DNA of 10,933 nucleotides, taken from the NCBI RefSeq assembly GCF_000003605.2, contig NW_003122908.1, forward strand, positions 867,176 to 878,108, in the 5' to 3' direction. This DNA comes from Saccoglossus kowalevskii (Eukaryota > Hemichordata > Enteropneusta > Harrimaniidae). Positions 8,091 through 10,933 of the stretch are shown in pieces; position 1 is the stretch's first letter, and each line of letters opens with the position of its first letter. The position numbers were made by a program, and so were the translations under genes. The notes under the pieces were generated by a model, which was given only the letters and a program-made list of their open reading frames with translations, searched no databases and was not told the origin of the DNA.

Positions 8091-9068
8091 GCGCACTTTA
8101 TTTTTTAGCCCTGGTTTCGCGGCTTCAGGGTCATCATATTTTGATGATTGGAATCGTTCCGACATGACTGAAATCTGGAGCTTCGAAACCACGGCTACAT
8201 GTTGTTTCATTTTATAACAATTGTTGAATTGGATGTTTCAAGGTTAAATCAAGTATACTGGTTTTCTGGAAACAGAAAATCACAAAAAAGAAAACATGGT
8301 ATAAATCAGAGTTGTACTTTGTTGTCAACATCCAACTCATGTGGAGTGAGTTTATGCATAGATTGTAAAATCAAAATTTGAGAAATTTAAATTATTCCAA
8401 ATGTCTGCAGTGCCTACAGACAGATCACAGACAACTAATGGAATCATAGATCAACTGTGGATCTACCGTGAAATGTATGTCATAATATTGAGTGACGGAA
8501 CCGCAGCTACCTGTGATATTCGAATCAGCAAGTCGTCTGATAGCAAATGTCAACAAAAAATACCACACACTAGTAGAAGAGCGCGGCAATCGATGAAATG
8601 TACTAAATGATGAGCCCAGTTTTCTAACCTTGTTTTCGATGGGTTTGCCAAGTTGTCACTAAAATCAGCTGTTCGACAAACAGATACTTTCACGTGATAC
8701 TACGTCGCTCGTTGAAATCAGTCGTCGTTTGGGAAGAACTCGTCTATCAGAGGTTCGAGTGAATGTACACAAGCATGCAGAGAGCGAGGCGAAATTTGCA
8801 TCTAAATGATCCTGTTCAATGACTGCGTCGCTTTTACTTGGGTTATTCCATTCACAGGGAGGGACAGTTGAAAACCGTGAGCTGTATTGGCGTATAACAT
8901 GCATGTAAATTAGGATCATGCGATACGGTATCGCTCAGGATATATAAATATTCATATCATTTATAAGTACTATAATAGCATTATTATATTTTGAAACAAT
9001 CAATAGTATGCGTTACGTAACACATGAATATTCCAATACACTCTAACGAGTAGCGTCGTCTGAATGGA
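8091..9068. other. Moderately GC-rich stretch without a recognised gene
   Basis: A 70-codon plus-strand frame (8401-8610) and an 84-codon minus-strand frame (8665-8919) have less biased composition than the AT-rich frames elsewhere, but neither translation contains a family motif I know and neither has a clear splice context. TGGTTTCG (8111-8118) and CGAAACCA (8184-8191) form a short inverted repeat. The stretch could hold an unrecognised exon or the promoter of the leftward gene. I cannot support either. Confidence 0.35.
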
Positions 9069-9077
9069 GGGGGGGGG
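9069..9077 (+). repeat. G9 homopolymer
   Basis: Nine consecutive G residues within a purine-rich stretch (GGAGG then GTGAAAGAGAAAAGG). Simple sequence of no evident function. Confidence 0.8.
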
Positions 9078-9235
9078 TGAAAGAGAAAAGGCGATAACAG
9101 TTGCCCGAAAACCTGAAAAAGTGAAACACACCCATATCATGTCAATAGCACGACAATGTCCAAAGCATAGTCACTGTACGTAGCTTATTGTATAGCATGT
9201 TTATTTTGTGCCTTTGTTGATACTCTGGCGTCATT

Positions 9236-9383
9236 GTTGTCATGGTAATTCCACGTCTATTTATAACTTTTGTTTTTACTGTTAATCAAGGCGAGCCACA
9301 AACGCCGGCCGCAACTAGTTTAACTGCAGTCGACGTCATCAGAAACTCGTCGTTTTCAACAAGGATACTTCCACATTAAGTGG
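9236..9383 (+). promoter_or_regulatory. Weak promoter-like cluster (X-box-like, TATA-like, CRE-like words, then a donor-like site)
   Basis: GTTGTCATGGTAAT (9236-9249) matches the RFX X-box consensus except at the last base. TATTTATA (9259-9266) is TATA-like. GACGTCA (9332-9338) is a CRE core lacking its first T. AAGTGG|GTAAATC at 9383/9384 could be a donor. The interval has more CpG (for example CGCCGGCCGC near 9303) than its flanks. Each element alone is weak and the combination is inference; no downstream coding exon was found on the plus strand. Confidence 0.18.
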
Positions 9384-9420
9384 GTAAATCAGTCAGTCTA
9401 TAGAGGGACTGTGACATACT

Positions 9421-9723
9421 CACTTCTAAACTATTTTTTTCTATTTATATACCCACTTCTAAACACAATTGTTTTCAGCTAAAAAAAAAAAACACCCAGA
9501 TCACAACTTTCGCAACCAGTGAGCGCATCCGGGCGACACATTTTATTCAGCCTTTTCCAGTATCTGGCTTTGAATATAAGAACCTGTGAAAAAGTAAATA
9601 AACTTGAATGCTACTAGTACACACTTCTAAACCAAAACATTGATAAATGACCCACTTCTAAACAAAAAAAAAAACGTGAAATGACACCCCGATCGGGCGG
9701 CACATACCCGTATTGCACTTCTA
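9421..9723 (+). repeat. Diverged direct duplication (offset about 200 bp) built on CACTTCTAAAC
   Basis: CACTTCTAAAC occurs exactly at 9421-9431, 9454-9464, 9622-9632 and 9653-9663, with a partial CACTTCTA at 9716-9723. The copies form two pairs with internal spacings of 33 and 31. After the second member of each pair comes an A-run, then ACACCC-x-GATC, then ATCCGGGCGACACA (9527-9540) or ATCGGGCGGCACA (9692-9704). The order of shared words shows one ancestral segment duplicated in tandem, with later indels between the A-run and the GGGCG word. No coding potential is visible. It may be a minisatellite or the sub-repeats of a transposon. Confidence 0.7.
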
Positions 9724-9988
9724 TGGAAGAAGCCCTTTCGGGGGTACCACGCAACGAATACAACGTTTCCAGAATATATCAATTATAATAATTTACCTGA
9801 AAACTTGTACGAGCGCATGACTGCATATTACAGAGTCGTTTACGTAATGCAGGCATGGAACCTGGGCAGATATAAAATCTAAACAGCTAAAAAAGTAGAA
9901 TACCATGTATAATTACGGATATCTGAAAATACAGTTCTTTGGATAACTGTACCTGGTGTAAGATAAATTCAAATTGTTCATGCGTATA
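9724..9988. other. No recognised gene; isolated TATAAAA word and a minus-strand donor-like site
   Basis: TATAAAA at 9871-9877 on the plus strand and a minus-strand CAG|GTAAAT at 9797/9796 are the only signals. The donor could end a noncoding first exon of the tetraspanin gene, but no independent evidence supports it. Confidence 0.3.
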
Positions 9989-10246
9989 CAGAGGCGGCGA
10001 CACGAAAGTGTGCATGGAGGGGCGAGATCTGCTCACCAACCATGCACCGAAGGCGTAACCTTACAAGGGCATGCTCTCCCTTAAAAAATAGGAAATCTAG
10101 ACCCTCTGAAACGCTATTCCCTGCATTTTGAGGGGCAAATTTTGCTGACACAGAGGATTTCAGCTTGATTTTGGAGGGGCGACCCCCCAACATTTTTCGA
10201 GTGGCCGATCGCCCACTCTGTCCCCACCCCTGTGTCGCCGCCACTG
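9989..10246. mobile_element. 258-bp non-autonomous DNA element with 15-bp terminal inverted repeats
   Basis: The left end CAGAGGCGGCGACAC (9989-10003) matches the reverse complement of the right end, CAGTGGCGGCGACAC (10232-10246), with one mismatch. The interior is GC-richer than its flanks and repeats a G-AGGGGC word (near 10016, 10132 and 10173). Ends beginning CAG[TG]GGCG are typical of hAT-superfamily elements and their MITEs, but the flanking bases do not form a clean 8-bp duplication (TGCGTATA on the left, ATATAAAT on the right; only TATA is shared). A 97-codon minus-strand frame spans it and is a by-product of its composition rather than a gene. The superfamily assignment is tentative. 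Confidence 0.65.
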
Positions 10247-10417
10247 ATATAAATATAGTTATTTTATTCATTTAGTATAAACAGATCACAAGAATCAAAC
10301 AGTGCGTCTATTAATGATTGTATATAACTTCATCCAGGAGAGATCACTTTTATTAATTATATACGGGTATTATATTTGTAAAAATTATGGCTCGCAGAAG
10401 AACAAATTCTTCAAAAA
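10247..10417. other. AT-rich spacer
   Basis: No feature recognised between the terminal-repeat element and the CCCCTTAAA array. Confidence 0.4.
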
Positions 10418-10495
10418 TCACCCCTTGAAAAAAAAATCATAAAAAACCCCACCCCTTAAAACAAAATTTCAAGGAGAACCCACCCTTAAAGTGAT
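10418..10495 (+). repeat. Degenerate array of about 30-bp units around CACCCCTTRAAA
   Basis: CCCCTTGAAA (10421-10430), CCCCTTAAA (10452-10460) and ACCCTTAAA (10482-10490) recur every 30-31 bases, each followed by A-rich sequence. Only the core is conserved, so the array is old or only partly tandem. Confidence 0.6.
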
Positions 10496-10933
10496 TTAAG
10501 CATAACATTGATTCTTGAAAAATACGAAAAAGAGACCCATTGCTGATTCGTTATTAGCAAAACACATTGGAGATAATTTTCATAATGACAAAAAAGGTGT
10601 TGTTTTTTCGCGTCCCCGGGGACGCACTGTTACTGAAAAATACGCTACTTTACAATATCTGGTTTTCAGGAAAGTGCGCCATCAAACTATCAACAAGTCG
10701 ATCTATGAAGACCATTTTGTTTTGCTTCACTGAGTGCTTTTTGTACCCCAGTTCTGGATTCTAGAGACTGTGTGTCATGAAATTGCTTCGCACAATTGTT
10801 TGTTTGTTTTTTTTATTTTACTAACGTTCAAGGATTTTGTGGTTGCCATGTTTGCGAGGTTTACATGTGTTCGGGGTTTTCAGGCAAATCCACTTATAAC
10901 ATTTCATTATTTCAAATAAGACGTAATTATTAT
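10496..10933. other. Unassigned right end with a 16-bp GC palindrome
   Basis: GCGTCCCCGGGGACGC at 10610-10625 is a perfect palindrome in otherwise AT-rich DNA. It lies inside a plus-strand open frame (10515-10733, preceded in frame by TGA at 10509 and opening on TTG, not ATG). The translation is fairly hydrophilic (for example RPIADSLLAKHIGDNF) and less biased than most frames here, but I recognise no family and see no ATG or clear acceptor. It is listed as unassigned rather than as a gene. Confidence 0.35.

Noticed and set aside
8401-8610. Plus-strand frame starting MSAVPTDRSQTTNG
   Set aside because: Composition is plausible for coding DNA, but there is no recognisable domain, promoter or splice context, so a CDS call is not supported.
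8740-8770. GGTTCGAGTGA as a tRNA B-box
   Set aside because: No matching A-box, acceptor stem or anticodon arm can be drawn around it.
8665-8919. 84-codon minus-strand frame as a 5' exon of the tetraspanin gene
   Set aside because: The tetraspanin leader has an in-frame stop just before its ATG, so upstream coding sequence cannot be joined to it, and no clear donor was found here.
9797-9877. Noncoding first exon of the tetraspanin gene ending at the minus-strand CAG|GTAAAT
   Set aside because: The donor is good, but the only canonical TATA word nearby points the other way and similar donors occur by chance.
9978-10271. 97-codon minus-strand open frame
   Set aside because: It coincides almost exactly with the terminal-repeat element; its Gly/Arg-rich translation follows from the element's GC-rich interior.

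Overview
The window looks like nuclear DNA of an animal, probably a non-vertebrate metazoan. It is AT-rich, and across almost 11 kb no open frame exceeds about 150 codons. It holds microsatellites, a minisatellite containing TTAGGG, several short inverted-repeat elements, and the C-terminal coding remnant of a non-LTR retrotransposon. The one confident host-gene piece is a small exon with eukaryotic splice sites. I see no bacterial operon, rRNA, tRNA or CRISPR array, and the species cannot be named from this sequence.

Layout: positions 1-285 (minus strand) hold the tail of a reverse-transcriptase polyprotein that runs off the left edge. Positions 391-1500 are moderately GC-rich and contain a TA-flanked fold-back element (783-897) but no recognisable gene. 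Positions 1501-6157 are very AT-rich, with a TTAA-bounded inverted repeat (1942-2257), two (TA)n tracts and a CpG-richer repeat island (3546-3941). Positions 6158-6260 (minus strand) hold the first coding exon of a tetraspanin, with a strong donor on its left and an acceptor on its right inside the 5' UTR. The gene therefore runs leftward. No later tetraspanin exon was recognised down to position 1, so the AT-rich DNA to the left is best read as a long first coding intron that also houses the mobile-element debris.

Right of the exon, 6281-10933 is probably upstream intron or intergenic DNA. It contains a 24-bp minisatellite (6551-6627), GATC-rich short repeats (7904-7972), a perfect-loop hairpin (8044-8090), a diverged duplication built on CACTTCTAAAC (9421-9723), a 258-bp element with terminal inverted repeats (9989-10246), a CCCCTTAAA-type degenerate array (10418-10495) and a 16-bp GC palindrome (10610-10625). 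A weak promoter-like cluster lies at 9236-9383.

Nothing here amounts to a multi-gene system. The most informative observations are the hidden tetraspanin exon, which is too short to appear as an ordinary open reading frame, and the density of small, apparently non-autonomous inverted-repeat elements.
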